Source: Nostoc sp. PCC 7524
GTDB lineage: Bacteria > Cyanobacteriota > Cyanobacteriia > Cyanobacteriales > Nostocaceae
Assembly: GCF_000316645.1 (NCBI RefSeq)
Contig: NC_019684.1
Coordinates: forward strand, 5,120,001-5,184,000
DNA: 64,000 nucleotides
Reading direction: 5' to 3'
Made by a program: the position numbers and the translations under genes. Shown piece after piece: positions 26,644-36,892 of the stretch. The first letter of the stretch is position 1, and every line of letters begins with the position of its first letter. The notes below the pieces were generated by a model. The model did no database searches, had not been told where the DNA came from, and was given only the letters and a program-made list of their open reading frames with translations.

Positions 26644-28950
26644 TTAATTCCTACTCCCTAATACTCCACAAGCGGCAGGCTTCAGCCCTTGACTATGGGG
26701 TAGTGTGGATGCTTGGGCAACTAGAACTACGTTACCATTGCCATCTACTATCCAGCCTTGAGCTTCGACAATTTGGCTAGAGCGATCGCCTGATTGACGT
26801 GTTTTTGTATTTTCTTCTATATATGGCTGAATATTACTTATCAGATTTTTTCTATCTACTGGTAATTTAATCCAATCTGCTAGCACTGCATCATCCATTA
26901 ATGTATCTGTAGGGCTGGGTGTAATTCCTCCACGACCAGTAACAACAAGTGAGCTTATTTCAGTATTTCTACTATAATTACAGCTAGAAGCAATTTGTCT
27001 AGAAGCATCAACAGGATTTGTGGGCAGTTCTACTAAACTTTTACTAGGGTCAACATCAGGTGTGTTGATTTGTACAGTACCACTTAAAGAAGGATTTTGT
27101 TGAGAAAAGGCTGTAATGTCGTTGGTTGGCAACCTGCTAGGGTTTAGTTCCTCTGGATTTTCAGTTCCTAACAACTTCACCAAATCTGCGCGAGTACGTG
27201 GTACAAATCCAAAAATGCTCTTGGCATTGATTATGACTTTACCAGCCGTGTCAGCGAAAGCATTAGCAGTAATATCGCTATTTTCTAAAGGATTAGCAAC
27301 GATGAAGCCATTAGGCGCATTGATAGTGATGTTACCCCCATCGCCAGGAGTCTGTGGTGTACCTGCATTAGTTGATATCACACTGTCACGGCGCATCAGT
27401 AATAAGTCCTGCACCTGTAAGTTTATATCCCCACCCTGTCCTGAAAGCGTCTCAGATGTAAGTTGTCCTTGGTTTTCTAGCAAAATATAATTAGCGTTTA
27501 TATTTAGCTGTCCTGGTGTTCCTGAGTTAACTAAATTAATGAATGCTCCCACACTCACACTGATTTCTCCTCTATCTCGGACGATTAATTTGCCTGTGGT
27601 GATGTTAACTGTGCCGGCATTTTGAGCATTTATAGTTTTAGCCAGCAAAGAACTAGGAGTACCTAATTTCAAATTACCAGCTATTTCCACTAACTCCCTA
27701 GCGTTGACAGTTATATTTCCGCCTTGTCCTTGAGATGCGATGATTTCTGAATTCCGTATCGTTGCACTGGACTCTGCTGTTACTCTTGCCCCGTTGAGGA
27801 TACGCAACTTTCCTGTGCTGATTGTAATGTCACTAGCTTTACCTTGACCGGCGTTTATACCAATCAATCCAGTAATTGTATCTGGCAAGTTATCGCTACC
27901 AATTAGCTCCACTGATTCAAAGGCATCTATGATAATATTTCCCGACGCTCCTCTACTGATGGTGGATGTAGCTATTTGTGCGCCGTCCCGAACAATTAAT
28001 TTTCTCGTATTAATCGTTATGTCTTGGCCGTTTTCTATACCTCTAGTCAGACTTCTCACCCGTACATCCTCACCATTGAGTTCTACGATGTTACCTTGCA
28101 CATGAATACCACCACCACCAATGCCACTAGCATCTACCTGAGAAGGGAAAATTCTCCCATCAGGAGTGAGTCGGGTTTTCAGTTGAATATTCTGAAAATT
28201 CTGCACATTTTCATATCCCAAACTCCAACCTTGGTTATTGGGAGTTGGTTTGAGACTGACTAAACTATTAGCTGCAACACTGCCTAGCTCAATTCTTCCT
28301 GACTGCGCTCTTAAGCTTCCACCCTCCAGGGTTATGTCACCACCGACGAGTGCCAAGGTTTTACCTGTGGGTACTTGTAGCCCAATCCCATTTTGTAATT
28401 GAGATTGATTATAAATAGGATTTGCCTTGGTTCCAAATTGTAAACCATTGGGAACACTCATTTTCAGTAGGTCTGTATTGTGGGGTTCTGTGGCACTAAA
28501 CTTGCTGCCATCAGCAGAACTTAAACTATTTGCCGTACTCGCTAAGAAAGAACCATTGATTTCTAATGCTGCATTGGGGCCAAAAATAATACCGTTGGGA
28601 TTAATCAAAAACAGGTTAGCTGTGCCTTCAGCTTTGAGGGTACCATCAATATGAGAAATGGCAGAACCTGTGACTCGACTAATAATGTTCTCAACACCCG
28701 CAGTATTTTTAAACTCAGCCGTATACTTTTCTAAAACGGAAAAATCTTGAAAACTGTGGAATAGAATACGTCTATTTTCAGATAAGGTTCCACCTTCAAT
28801 AGTTATGATATTTCCCTGCTTTGTAACTCTTGAATTTTCAGGCAAAGTAGCATCCTGGGTAATTTCAGCAACAGCAGAGTTGACAGAGCAACTGATTGCA
28901 CAACCTATTGCCACTCCTAGTCCTTTAACCCATAGCCAGAAAATACTCAT
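26644..28950 (-). CDS. Filamentous hemagglutinin-like exoprotein
   Basis: A 768-residue secreted protein of two-partner-secretion type. The signal peptide (~1-28, ending AVAEI) is followed by a TPS domain (~30-280) with the motifs NLFLINPNGIIFGPNAAL and FLASTANSL, then short beta-helix repeats rich in ITINA/GNITV-type strands to ~620. The C-terminal ~100 residues (GRGGITPSPTDTLMDDAVLA) form a conserved tail seen in Nostoc homologues, from memory. It is probably exported to the cell surface by a TpsB-type porin; no TpsB gene is in the window. A role in adhesion is inferred. Confidence 0.87.
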   Translation of the reverse strand: MSIFWLWVKGLGVAIGCAISCSVNSAVAEITQDATLPENSRVTKQGNIITIEGGTLSENRRILFHSFQDFSVLEKYTAEFKNTAGVENIISRVTGSAISHIDGTLKAEGTANLFLINPNGIIFGPNAALEINGSFLASTANSLSSADGSKFSATEPHNTDLLKMSVPNGLQFGTKANPIYNQSQLQNGIGLQVPTGKTLALVGGDITLEGGSLRAQSGRIELGSVAANSLVSLKPTPNNQGWSLGYENVQNFQNIQLKTRLTPDGRIFPSQVDASGIGGGGIHVQGNIVELNGEDVRVRSLTRGIENGQDITINTRKLIVRDGAQIATSTISRGASGNIIIDAFESVELIGSDNLPDTITGLIGINAGQGKASDITISTGKLRILNGARVTAESSATIRNSEIIASQGQGGNITVNARELVEIAGNLKLGTPSSLLAKTINAQNAGTVNITTGKLIVRDRGEISVSVGAFINLVNSGTPGQLNINANYILLENQGQLTSETLSGQGGDINLQVQDLLLMRRDSVISTNAGTPQTPGDGGNITINAPNGFIVANPLENSDITANAFADTAGKVIINAKSIFGFVPRTRADLVKLLGTENPEELNPSRLPTNDITAFSQQNPSLSGTVQINTPDVDPSKSLVELPTNPVDASRQIASSCNYSRNTEISSLVVTGRGGITPSPTDTLMDDAVLADWIKLPVDRKNLISNIQPYIEENTKTRQSGDRSSQIVEAQGWIVDGNGNVVLVAQASTLPHSQGLKPAACGVLGSRN

Positions 28951-29215
28951 ACCGGATATTACACCCCTGTTACATCCTACTAATTGCTGAATAGTAGTGA
29001 TATTGCACCAATATCAACATCCTTAAGTATGACTGATAAGGGCTGTTATTGAAGCTTTTCGGCAGCAAAGTATTTCACAATACTGTTCAGTTGAGGGGAA
29101 ATAGGACAAAAAGCAAATATAAAAATTTATCTATTTAATTTTTCTAGACAATATAAAAATGATGAAGTACAGAAATGCTGCATCTTCACCACAGATAACT
29201 ACTTAATATTCAGAA
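28951..29215. other. AT-rich intergenic region
   Basis: This should contain the promoter of the exoprotein gene (minus strand). It is strongly AT-rich and shows no ORF of note or clear hairpin. Confidence 0.4.
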
Positions 29216-29524
29216 TTAATGACAGGGGCAATTAACAAAATCATCTTTTTCTTCTGACCAGCAAGTGCAAGTATTAAAGCTTAGTGTACCTATTGATTTT
29301 TGTGTAATTGTATCTACAGAATTTGGATCATTTGATTCAATTTTAGTGGGGTCGATACTGCATTGAATTTTAATCACTTCTTCTCCAGAAATGTTGTATC
29401 TCTTGAATATTTCTTTTAATTTGGAGTTACTCAGACTCAAACGCATCTCTTGCATAATTTCATCTTGTAATGCTTCCAGGGTTTGAGAATCCAATACTAC
29501 TGGTTGTAATGTTTGGTTATCCAT
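29216..29524 (-). CDS. Small Cys-rich peptide, possible RiPP precursor
   Basis: A 102-residue product when started at ATG 29524; the longer frame uses GTG 29590 and adds 22 residues. The N-terminal ~55 residues are acidic and helical (SQTLEALQDEIMQEMRLSLS), like a leader. A middle linker follows, and the C-terminal end FNTCTCWSEEKDDFVNCPCH has four cysteines in 20 residues. This leader-plus-Cys-rich-core layout is typical of ribosomally made modified peptides, but a metal-binding role is equally possible. No modifying enzyme or transporter lies nearby. Confidence 0.55.
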   Translation of the reverse strand: MDNQTLQPVVLDSQTLEALQDEIMQEMRLSLSNSKLKEIFKRYNISGEEVIKIQCSIDPTKIESNDPNSVDTITQKSIGTLSFNTCTCWSEEKDDFVNCPCH

Positions 29525-29828
29525 AATGTTGACTGTGTTTTGATTTAATAGAGGTATCAGATTTTGCTTTGGACTATTTACTAATTTCACAGAAGTTTTA
29601 TCAGTAAATTCGTCTTTGTCAAGAGAAAGACTAGGGAAGTATTAGAATGCAAAACGCTTTTCAACCTCCTGCAACATCTTCCTCATTATTTTCATCAGTC
29701 GCCTTAGTAAAAATTACGCAATACTTAAAAAAACTTAATACTCTTAGCATAAGTTTTCAGTAATACAGTACATATATACTGGTTCAGTCAAGGGTGAAGG
29801 GGAAAGGGAAAAAAGGAAAAATTTACCC

Positions 29829-30656
29829 CTAATTCTTAATACCAGTGGTAGCAATACCTCGGATAAACTGACGCTGACCGATGAGAAACAGCACCATCAC
29901 GGGTACAGTAGCAATCGTCACTGCTGCCATCATCAAAGGCCAGTTATTGGTAAACTGCTCCTGAAATTCAGCTAATGCTAGTTGTACTGTTCTTAATTCT
30001 GGTCGGGTTGTAAACACTAAGGGTTTAAATAAATCGTTCCATTCGGCGATGAATGTAAATAAAAACAGTGTCACCAAGGCTGGACGCGCTAAAGGTAACA
30101 TCACTCGCCATAGAACTTGTAATCTGTTCGCACCATCGATGGTTGCAGCTTCTTCCAACTCGACGGGAATTGTCTGGAAATATTGACGTAAGAGAAAAAT
30201 GCCAAAACCGTTAACGGCGGTTGGTAAAATCAATGCCCCATAGGTGTTGATGAGATGTCCCCACTTCAACACTAAAAAGATGGGAATTACCAATAACTGA
30301 AAGGGAATGACCAGAGTGGCTAAGACTACCAACAATAGGGCTTGTCTACCGCGAAATTTTAACCTCGCCAACGCATAACCCGCCAAAGCCGAAGTCACAA
30401 TCTGAAACGCCGTCACAGCGATCGCCACCAAGGTAGAATTAGCAAATGCTAATAAAAACTTACCTCTTTGCCAGGCATCGCGGTAATTAGCTAAAGACCA
30501 ATTATCTTTGGGCAAAAGTTCTAAATTGGCTCCTGGAGGTGCAAAGGACGTGAGAAAGACCACAAACAGTGGTGACAGTACAATCACTGCCCCAATGATT
30601 AGTCCTCCTAGACTCAAAAAATCAGTAGATTTCAGACTCCAGTTTGTTTTAGGCAT
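29829..30656 (-). CDS. Carbohydrate ABC transporter permease (MalG/UgpE type)
   Basis: A 275-residue inner-membrane permease with six membrane segments and the cytoplasmic EAA loop EEAATIDGANRLQVLWRVML, which contacts the ATPase. The first helix starts near residue 14. Such permeases work as dimers with a MalF/UgpA-type partner, but neither that partner nor an ATPase gene lies next to it. A sugar-binding protein of the same transporter class lies at 45259-46557, so subunits may be scattered. The sugar cannot be inferred. Confidence 0.9.
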   Translation of the reverse strand: MPKTNWSLKSTDFLSLGGLIIGAVIVLSPLFVVFLTSFAPPGANLELLPKDNWSLANYRDAWQRGKFLLAFANSTLVAIAVTAFQIVTSALAGYALARLKFRGRQALLLVVLATLVIPFQLLVIPIFLVLKWGHLINTYGALILPTAVNGFGIFLLRQYFQTIPVELEEAATIDGANRLQVLWRVMLPLARPALVTLFLFTFIAEWNDLFKPLVFTTRPELRTVQLALAEFQEQFTNNWPLMMAAVTIATVPVMVLFLIGQRQFIRGIATTGIKN

Positions 30657-30960
30657 GAGTTAAATAACTAAAGTAGGAGTGTAGGGGAAACAAGGGAGAC
30701 AAGGTAGAAAAACGATTACCCAATGCCCAACGTCTAATCCCCCATACCCATTTTCAGCCATTTGTTGCGTCAAAGTAGGGGAATTTGAGACACGACCTAT
30801 TGAGTGGATTAAATTGTTAGAGCTATCACGCCCAGCAAAAGCTAATCTATAACATAGTGACTTGTTAAGTAAAATTAAACAACAGTGAGTATTACCCTAA
30901 ATACATGGGGTAAATGAAATTTCTGTATCAAATGATTCAGTTTACAGGAGTAAACATACC
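30657..30960. other. Divergent intergenic region upstream of ado
   Basis: The 304 bases between the permease (minus) and ado (plus) should hold both promoters. ACAGGAG at 30942-30948, about 12 bases before ATG 30961, is a good ribosome site for ado. No further structure was recognised. Confidence 0.45.
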
Positions 30961-31656
30961 ATGCAGCAGATTGCGGGCGATTTAGAAATTGATTTCAAGA
31001 GCGAAAAATATAAAGATGCCTATAGCCGGATTAATGCGATCGTAATTGAAGGCGAACAAGAAGCCTATGATAATTACATTCAGCTAGCTGAAATGCTACC
31101 GGAACACAAAGATGAACTAATTCGTCTGTCTAAAATGGAAAATCGCCACAAAAAAGGGTTTGAAGCTTGTGGACGGAATCTGGAAGTATCACCAGATATG
31201 CAATTTGCCAAAGAATTTTTTGCTGAGTTGCATAGCAATTTTCAAACGGCAGCAGCTGAAGGTAAAGTTGTTACTTGTTTGTTAATTCAGTCTTTAATCA
31301 TCGAATGTTTCGCGATCGCAGCATACAACATCTATATCCCCGTAGCCGATGATTTTGCTCGCAAAATTACCGAGGGAGTCGTCAAAGATGAATATAGTCA
31401 TCTCAACTTTGGTGAAGTTTGGCTCAAAGAACACTTTGCTGAATCAAAAGCAGAATTAGAAGCAGCCAATCGCCAAAACCTGCCCATAGTTTGGAGAATG
31501 TTGAACCAAGTAGAAGCAGATGCCGCAATTCTGGCTATGGAAAAAGAAGCCCTAGTAGAAGATTTTATGATTCAGTACGGAGAAGCCCTAAGCAATATCG
31601 GCTTCACTACCAGAGATATCATGCGCTTGTCAGCCTACGGACTTACAGCAGCCTAA
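30961..31656 (+). CDS. ado: Aldehyde-deformylating oxygenase
   Basis: Converts fatty aldehydes to alkanes plus formate, the last step of cyanobacterial hydrocarbon synthesis. The 231-residue all-helical protein has the full set of di-iron ligands, at the positions known for this family: E32, E60, H63, E115, E144 and H147 (in [29 protein letters not shown] and [10 protein letters not shown]). It is directly upstream of aar, 137 bases apart, and probably in one operon with it. The electron donor would be ferredoxin. Confidence 0.98.
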   Translation: MQQIAGDLEIDFKSEKYKDAYSRINAIVIEGEQEAYDNYIQLAEMLPEHKDELIRLSKMENRHKKGFEACGRNLEVSPDMQFAKEFFAELHSNFQTAAAEGKVVTCLLIQSLIIECFAIAAYNIYIPVADDFARKITEGVVKDEYSHLNFGEVWLKEHFAESKAELEAANRQNLPIVWRMLNQVEADAAILAMEKEALVEDFMIQYGEALSNIGFTTRDIMRLSAYGLTAA

Positions 31657-31793
31657 ACTTTGCTTGTAGGGGTAACTGGCTATGTTGCCCCTGACACATC
31701 TTACGCTTTGTATAGTATTTTTAAGAATTAGGTATTGTCTCTTACCCACAAAATTCACGCTTTTAGCAAAGCACACGCCTAATATATCACCAC

Positions 31794-32813
31794 ATGTTTG
31801 GTCTAATTGGACATTTGACGAGTTTAGAACACGCTCAAGCGGTAGCTAAAGAATTAGGATACCCAGAATATGCCGATCAAGGGCTAGATTTTTGGTGTAG
31901 CGCCCCACCGCAAATAGTTGATCACATTAAAGTTACCAGTATTACTGGAGAGATCATAGAAGGCAAGTATGTAGAATCTTGCTTCTTACCCGAAATGTTG
32001 GCAAATCGCCGGATTAAAGCCGCAACGCGCAAAATTCTCAACGCTATGGCTCATGCTCAAAAGCATGGTATCGATATTACAGCTTTGGGTGGCTTCTCCT
32101 CCATCATTTTTGAAAACTTTAACTTGGATCAGTTTAGCCAAGTCCGTAACATTAAACTAGAGTTTGAACGCTTCACCACAGGTAATACTCATACAGCCTA
32201 CATTATCTGTCGGCAGGTAGAAGCGGCATCACAACAAATAGGAATTGACCTTTCCCAAGCCACAGTAGCTATATGTGGGGCTACTGGTGATATTGGCAGT
32301 GCCGTAACTCGTTGGCTAGATGCGAGAACCAATGTCAAAGAACTCTTGCTGATTGCCCGTAACCAAGAGCGTCTCCAGGAATTGCAAACAGAACTGGGAC
32401 GGGGAAAAATCATGGCTTTGGATGAAGCACTACCCCAAGCTGATATTGTAGTTTGGGTTGCTAGTATGCCCAAAGGTGTGGAAATTGATCCTACAACTTT
32501 AAAGAAACCCTGTCTGTTGATTGATGGTGGCTATCCGAAAAATTTAGCCACTAAAGTACAGCATCCCGATGTTTATGTCCTCAATGGCGGTATCGTTGAG
32601 CATTCTTTAGATATTGACTGGAAAATTATGAAAATTGTCAATATGGAAGTGCCAGCACGCCAGTTATTTGCTTGTTTTGCTGAATCAATGCTCCTGGAAT
32701 TTGAGAAGTTATACACGAACTTTTCTTGGGGGCGCAATCAGATTACCGTAGACAAAATGGAGCAGATTGGTCGAGCATCGGTAAAACACGGGTTTAGACC
32801 ACTGTTGGTTTAA
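31794..32813 (+). CDS. aar: Long-chain acyl-ACP reductase
   Basis: Reduces fatty acyl-ACP to fatty aldehyde with NADPH and hands it to Ado. The 339-residue protein shows the Rossmann loop [17 protein letters not shown] (~159-175) and the catalytic cysteine C294 in [14 protein letters not shown], at the position known from Synechococcus. The N-terminal domain (1-130) binds Ado in published complexes. The gene follows ado and precedes accA, linking alkane output to fatty-acid supply. Confidence 0.97.
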   Translation: MFGLIGHLTSLEHAQAVAKELGYPEYADQGLDFWCSAPPQIVDHIKVTSITGEIIEGKYVESCFLPEMLANRRIKAATRKILNAMAHAQKHGIDITALGGFSSIIFENFNLDQFSQVRNIKLEFERFTTGNTHTAYIICRQVEAASQQIGIDLSQATVAICGATGDIGSAVTRWLDARTNVKELLLIARNQERLQELQTELGRGKIMALDEALPQADIVVWVASMPKGVEIDPTTLKKPCLLIDGGYPKNLATKVQHPDVYVLNGGIVEHSLDIDWKIMKIVNMEVPARQLFACFAESMLLEFEKLYTNFSWGRNQITVDKMEQIGRASVKHGFRPLLV

Positions 32814-32840
32814 TGCTGGGAAATAAGAAATAGGGAATAG

Positions 32841-32938
32841 GGAAGTAGAGGAAATTATAATTCCCAGTACCCAATCCCCAATCCCTAATCCCCAATACCC
32901 AGTACCCAATCCCCAATCCCCAATACCCAATCCCTAAC
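32841..32938. repeat. Heptamer array forming the accA leader
   Basis: Units of CCCAATC/CCCAGTA/CCCTAAT fill almost the whole gap between aar and accA, ending at CCCTAAC one base before the accA ATG. No Shine-Dalgarno sequence remains upstream of accA. Confidence 0.9.
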
Positions 32939-32939
32939 T

Positions 32940-33920
32940 ATGGCTACAACTGAGCGTAAACCACTACTGTTGGATTTTGAAAAGCCTTTAGCAGAACTGG
33001 CTAACCGGATTGACCAAATTCGGCAACTGGCAGAAGAAAATGGTGTCGATGTATCTGGCGAAATTCGCAAGCTAGAAGCACGCGCTATGCAACTGCGGGA
33101 GGAGATTTTTAGTACCCTGTCTCCGGCTCAACGCCTGCAAGTTGCTCGCCATCCCCGTCGCCCCAGTACCTTAGATTACATTCAGGCTATTAGTGATGAA
33201 TGGATGGAGTTGCATGGCGATCGCTCTGGTAGTGATGATCCAGCTTTAATTGGTGGTGTGGCGCGTTTGGGTGGGCAACCAGTGGTGATGTTGGGTCATC
33301 AAAAAGGGCGCGATACTAAAGATAATATCGCCCGTAATTTCGGCATGGCTACCCCTGGCGGCTATCGCAAAGCGATGCGCCTCATGGAACACGCCAATAA
33401 ATTTAGTATGCCAATTTTGACGTTTATTGATACACCAGGGGCTTTGCCCACGGTGGTAGCAGAACGCCAAGGCGCAGGAGAAGCGATCGCCTATAACCTG
33501 CGGGAAATGTTCTCTCTGGATGTACCCATTATCTGTACAGTCATCGGTGAAGGTGGTTCTGGTGGTGCTTTGGGTATTGGTGTGGGCGATCGCCTGCTCA
33601 TGTTTGAACACGCCGTCTACACCGTAGCTACCCCCGAAGCCTGCGCCGCGATTTTGTGGAAAGACGCAAGCAAAGCGCCCCAAGCCGCCGTAGCCCTCAA
33701 AATTGTCTCCCATGACTTGAAAAACCTGGGCATCATTGACCAGATTCTACCTGAACCCATTGGTGGCGCTCATACCGAACCTCTCACAGCCGCTACCACC
33801 CTCAAACAAGCATTGTTAGATAATTTAGATGCACTCAATCGTTTAACATCACAAGAACGGCGGCAATTGCGTTATGAAAAATTCCGTAAAATTGGCGTTT
33901 TTACGGAAGTTGCCCATTAA
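32940..33920 (+). CDS. accA: Acetyl-CoA carboxylase carboxyltransferase subunit alpha
   Basis: With AccD, it transfers CO2 from biotin to acetyl-CoA, the committed step of fatty-acid synthesis. The 326-residue protein has the family length and motifs, including [72 protein letters not shown], and [19 protein letters not shown]. The ATG at 32940 is followed at once by good family sequence. It lies 126 bases after aar, separated by the heptamer array. Confidence 0.98.
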   Translation: MATTERKPLLLDFEKPLAELANRIDQIRQLAEENGVDVSGEIRKLEARAMQLREEIFSTLSPAQRLQVARHPRRPSTLDYIQAISDEWMELHGDRSGSDDPALIGGVARLGGQPVVMLGHQKGRDTKDNIARNFGMATPGGYRKAMRLMEHANKFSMPILTFIDTPGALPTVVAERQGAGEAIAYNLREMFSLDVPIICTVIGEGGSGGALGIGVGDRLLMFEHAVYTVATPEACAAILWKDASKAPQAAVALKIVSHDLKNLGIIDQILPEPIGGAHTEPLTAATTLKQALLDNLDALNRLTSQERRQLRYEKFRKIGVFTEVAH

Positions 33921-33965
33921 TCAGGGCTGGAATTTGACTGATTAGTATACAAGCAGTGCTATAAT

Positions 33966-34012
33966 TGCCTATGGTTCTTAAAGATTTTTAACAATCTTTT
34001 CAGCCATAGGCA
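33966..34012 (+). terminator. Long hairpin after accA
   Basis: TGCCTATGG (33966-33974) pairs with CCATAGGCA (34004-34012), and inside it AAAGATT (33980-33986) pairs with AATCTTT (33993-33999). There is no T-run after the outer stem, so it may be an atypical terminator, an RNA-stabilising stem or a repeat. Confidence 0.5.
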
Positions 34013-34292
34013 TTCGTGTCTAGAGCAAATCCACTCCAATAGATGAGTGTACCTAGCAGCATTGATTAATCGGCTTTGATGAAATGGTTTGAGTTCTCAG
34101 GACAGCATTTGTTATCCTGTATAAATAGCTATTGAAGAGAACGCTAATAATAACAAAGAATCATAGCATTTTTCAATGCAAATCATAGGAATTTAAGATT
34201 AATTTAAGATTTGTTTAATCTAAATTAATCCCCAAAATTTTCATAATGGGGTGGTCAAGGCTTGCAAAACTGCCAAAAAATTGGGAGAAAGG
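34013..34292. other. AT-rich leader upstream of the SDR gene
   Basis: This AT-rich stretch probably contains the SDR promoter. Repeated AATTTAAGATT and TTAATCTAAATTAATCCC segments lie at about 34189-34232. GGGAGAAAGG at 34282-34291 is a ribosome site for ATG 34293. Confidence 0.45.
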
Positions 34293-35018
34293 ATGAGTTT
34301 GGAGCAGAAACGACGCGCTCTGATTACTGGGGCGAGTAGTGGAATTGGAAAAGCAACGGCCTTAGCCTTTGCCAAAGCCGGAATAGATGTTGCTTTAGTG
34401 AGCCGTTCTCTAGATAAGTTAGAGACAGTAGCACAAGCAACGAAAAATACTGGAGTAGCAGCAAAAGTATATGCCGTAGACCTAGCCGATGTATCGCAAG
34501 TAGAAGCAAAAATGCAAGCGATCGCCTCGGATTTTGGAGATATAGATATCCTCGTAAATAATGCGGGTATAGGTTATACAGGAATTCTCCGTGAAACTAC
34601 CCTAGAAGACTGGCAGCAAGTCATCAATTTAAATCTGACTAGCGTATTCCAGTGCATCCAAGGAATTCTGCCCGGAATGCTGGCTAGAGGTGCAGGCACA
34701 ATCATCAATGTCGCCTCCATTGCAGCCAAACAAGCCTTTCCTAACTGGGGAGCCTATTGTGTGAGTAAAGCTGGTTTACTAGCTCTTGCTCAGACTTTGG
34801 CACAAGAAGAACGCACCCACGGTATTCGCGTCACTACCATTTGTCCTGGTTCTGTCAACACCGGACTATGGGACACAGAAACCGTTCATGCTGACTTTGA
34901 CCGTTCCCAAATGCTCACCCCAGAAATTGTGGCGCAGTCAATTCTCCATACTGCTTTATTACCACCACAGGCAGTAATTGACGAATTGATACTCATGCCC
35001 AGTGCCGGTGCGCTCTAA
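34293..35018 (+). CDS. Short-chain dehydrogenase/reductase
   Basis: A 241-residue SDR oxidoreductase when started at ATG 34293, which has GGAGAAAGG before it; the frame from GTG 34251 adds 14 residues without support. The classical SDR set is present: cofactor loop TGASSGIGKATALAFAKAG, the NNAG motif in ILVNNAGIGYTG, a catalytic serine in INVASIAAKQ, and YCVSKAG with the active Tyr and Lys. An NADP preference is suggested by SRSLDK after the second strand. From memory it follows accA in Nostoc. The substrate is unknown; a role in fatty-acid or aldehyde metabolism is only a guess from position. Confidence 0.92.
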   Translation: MSLEQKRRALITGASSGIGKATALAFAKAGIDVALVSRSLDKLETVAQATKNTGVAAKVYAVDLADVSQVEAKMQAIASDFGDIDILVNNAGIGYTGILRETTLEDWQQVINLNLTSVFQCIQGILPGMLARGAGTIINVASIAAKQAFPNWGAYCVSKAGLLALAQTLAQEERTHGIRVTTICPGSVNTGLWDTETVHADFDRSQMLTPEIVAQSILHTALLPPQAVIDELILMPSAGAL

Positions 35019-35125
35019 ATAGTCTTTTGTTGTTGATCATTTGTTTGTTATTCCTTGCAAATGACCAATGACCAGTGACTAATGACTAATGACTCACGAT
35101 TAAACCATAACCAAGTATTGACATC

Positions 35126-35833
35126 ATGACTATTGCTAGTTCTAACGGTTCCAATCGCTTTCAGTCTCCTTTGATTCCCGATTTAGCAGAAGCCATCAAC
35201 ACCAGACCCGACCGCAATACCCACGATGGAAAGCAACCCGATTTGCATCCGCCTTCCGAGGAACAGATGGAGCCAATGATGGATGCCGTGAGAGCAATAT
35301 TATTAGGTGTGGGAGAAGATCCAGAACGGGAAGGTCTATTAAAGACACCAAAGCGTGTTGCAGAAGCAATGCGGTTCCTCACCAGTGGCTACAACCAATC
35401 TTTAGAAGAACTCATCAACGGTGCTGTTTTTGATGAAGGGCATAACGAGATGGTATTAGTCCGAGATATTAACTTCTTTAGCCTCTGTGAACACCATATG
35501 TTGCCTTTTATGGGTAGAGCGCACGTTGCTTACATTCCCAACCAAAAGGTTGTGGGACTAAGTAAACTAGCCCGTATTGTTGAGATGTATTCTCGTCGCT
35601 TACAAGTCCAAGAAAGGCTCACCCGCCAAATTGCCGAAGCGATTCAAACCATCTTGGAACCCCAAGGAGTCGCGGTAGTTATGGAAGCCAGCCATATGTG
35701 CATGGTAATGCGGGGTGTACAGAAACCCGGTTCTTGGACTGTTACCAGTGCAATGGTTGGTGTTTTCCAAGAAGAACACAAAACCCGCGAAGAATTCTTT
35801 AACTTGATTCGTCATCAAGCAGCATTCTTTTAG
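35126..35833 (+). CDS. folE: GTP cyclohydrolase I
   Basis: Catalyses the first step of folate and pterin synthesis, GTP to dihydroneopterin triphosphate. The 235-residue enzyme has the zinc and catalytic motif [20 protein letters not shown] (C and H ligands), [29 protein letters not shown], and the second cysteine in [17 protein letters not shown] variable N-terminal arm of ~50 residues precedes the domain. The gene is complete. Confidence 0.97.
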   Translation: MTIASSNGSNRFQSPLIPDLAEAINTRPDRNTHDGKQPDLHPPSEEQMEPMMDAVRAILLGVGEDPEREGLLKTPKRVAEAMRFLTSGYNQSLEELINGAVFDEGHNEMVLVRDINFFSLCEHHMLPFMGRAHVAYIPNQKVVGLSKLARIVEMYSRRLQVQERLTRQIAEAIQTILEPQGVAVVMEASHMCMVMRGVQKPGSWTVTSAMVGVFQEEHKTREEFFNLIRHQAAFF

Positions 35834-35839
35834 GTATGG

Positions 35840-35938
35840 GGAGTAGGGGAGCAGGGGAGATATTTTACCCCAGTCCCCAGTCCCCAATCCCCAGTCCCCA
35901 GTCCCCCAGTCCCCAGTCCCCAATCCCCAGTCCCTAAC
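35840..35938. repeat. Heptamer array between folE and trpF
   Basis: Up to twelve units of CCCCAGT/CCCCAAT lie between two convergent genes. The right edge overlaps the trpF stop codon, which is formed as TTAGGGACTGGGG on the minus strand. A chance ORF through the array encodes repeated LGTGDWG and is not a gene. Confidence 0.9.
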
Positions 35939-36566
35939 CCCCAATCTTTAATCTCTCAAACAGTAACGCAACCTTATTTAAATCTTTATCACCGGGTTTG
36001 ATTTCTACGCCACTAGATAAATCTATGCCGTCGGGATTTAGCTGACTCAAGGCTGTCAAAATATTATCTGGCGTTAGTCCCCCTGCTAGCAACCAAGGGC
36101 AACTGGGGCGAAATTGCTGTAACATCTGCCAATCTAAAGTTTGACCTGTGCCACCCAACTGCTGCGGATGATAGGCATCTAGTAATAAAGTATTAATATA
36201 TTGAGTGAAAATAATTGCTTGCTCCAGATGCTCTACATTGCGGACTCTGAGAGCTTTAATGATTTCTACTTGCGGTAGAGCTTGACGTAACTGGTGACAA
36301 AATTCTGGTGTTTCGTCGCCGTGTAACTGCACACCAGTTAATCCAGATTCATGTACAGTTTGACTAATTTTTTGAATACTGGTATTGGCAAAAACACCAA
36401 TTGTATCAATATTTACTGGAAGTGGTGCGATCGCTGCCCCAATTTGTGCAGGGGTAACGTAACGAGGCGAAGCAGGCACACAAATAAATCCTAACGCTGT
36501 TGCACCTAAAGAAGCGATCGCTTGTGACTGTTGTGGTTGAGTGATGCCGCAAATCTTAACACGCAT
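35934..36566 (-). CDS. trpF: Phosphoribosylanthranilate isomerase
   Basis: Isomerises N-(5-phosphoribosyl)anthranilate in tryptophan synthesis. The 210-residue TIM barrel has the N-terminal catalytic cysteine in MRVKICGIT (C6), [31 protein letters not shown], the catalytic aspartate in [20 protein letters not shown], and the phosphate loops [10 protein letters not shown] and GIDLSSGVE. It is not in a trp operon, as is usual in cyanobacteria. Confidence 0.96.
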   Translation of the reverse strand: MRVKICGITQPQQSQAIASLGATALGFICVPASPRYVTPAQIGAAIAPLPVNIDTIGVFANTSIQKISQTVHESGLTGVQLHGDETPEFCHQLRQALPQVEIIKALRVRNVEHLEQAIIFTQYINTLLLDAYHPQQLGGTGQTLDWQMLQQFRPSCPWLLAGGLTPDNILTALSQLNPDGIDLSSGVEIKPGDKDLNKVALLFERLKIGG

Positions 36567-36667
36567 AAAAATTAGAGCTATTTCGATTATGTTTAGCTAC
36601 TTAATGCACATTAACACTGTATAAACTACCATTGAGTGAGAAGATTCTTACTACTTTTGGTAAGACT

Positions 36668-36892
36668 ATGCAAGTTGAAAAACTATCGATTTCCTTACCA
36701 GCGTCTCTGGTGCAATTTATTGAAGGTTACAAAGTCGCCCATGACTGTAAATCCCGCTCTCAAGTCATTGAAATGGCATTGCAATTGTTGCGCCAACAGG
36801 AACTAGAAGAGGCTTACCGAGAGGCATCTGCCGAAGTTGATCATGATTGGGATGTCACGATTACAGACGGATTAACCGATGAAGCGTGGTGA
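36668..36892 (+). CDS. Ribbon-helix-helix antitoxin (MazE-like)
   Basis: A 74-residue protein when started at ATG 36668; the longer frame from TTG 36632 lacks support. The N-terminal LSISLPASLVQFIEGYKVAH and SRSQVIEMALQLLRQQ form a ribbon-helix-helix domain, and the acidic tail (DHDWDVTITDGLTDEAW) would cover the toxin. It overlaps the following MazF-type gene by 14 bases. Confidence 0.85.
   Translation: MQVEKLSISLPASLVQFIEGYKVAHDCKSRSQVIEMALQLLRQQELEEAYREASAEVDHDWDVTITDGLTDEAW

Noticed and set aside
33246..33713. 155-residue minus-strand frame opposite accA
   Set aside because: It is an antisense shadow of a highly conserved gene; His/Thr-rich sequence with no family pattern.
35600..35944. 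Minus-strand frame coding for LGTGDWG repeats (another at 32709-32930)
   Set aside because: It arises from translating a GGGGACT heptamer array and then running antisense through folE; no family sequence or ribosome site.
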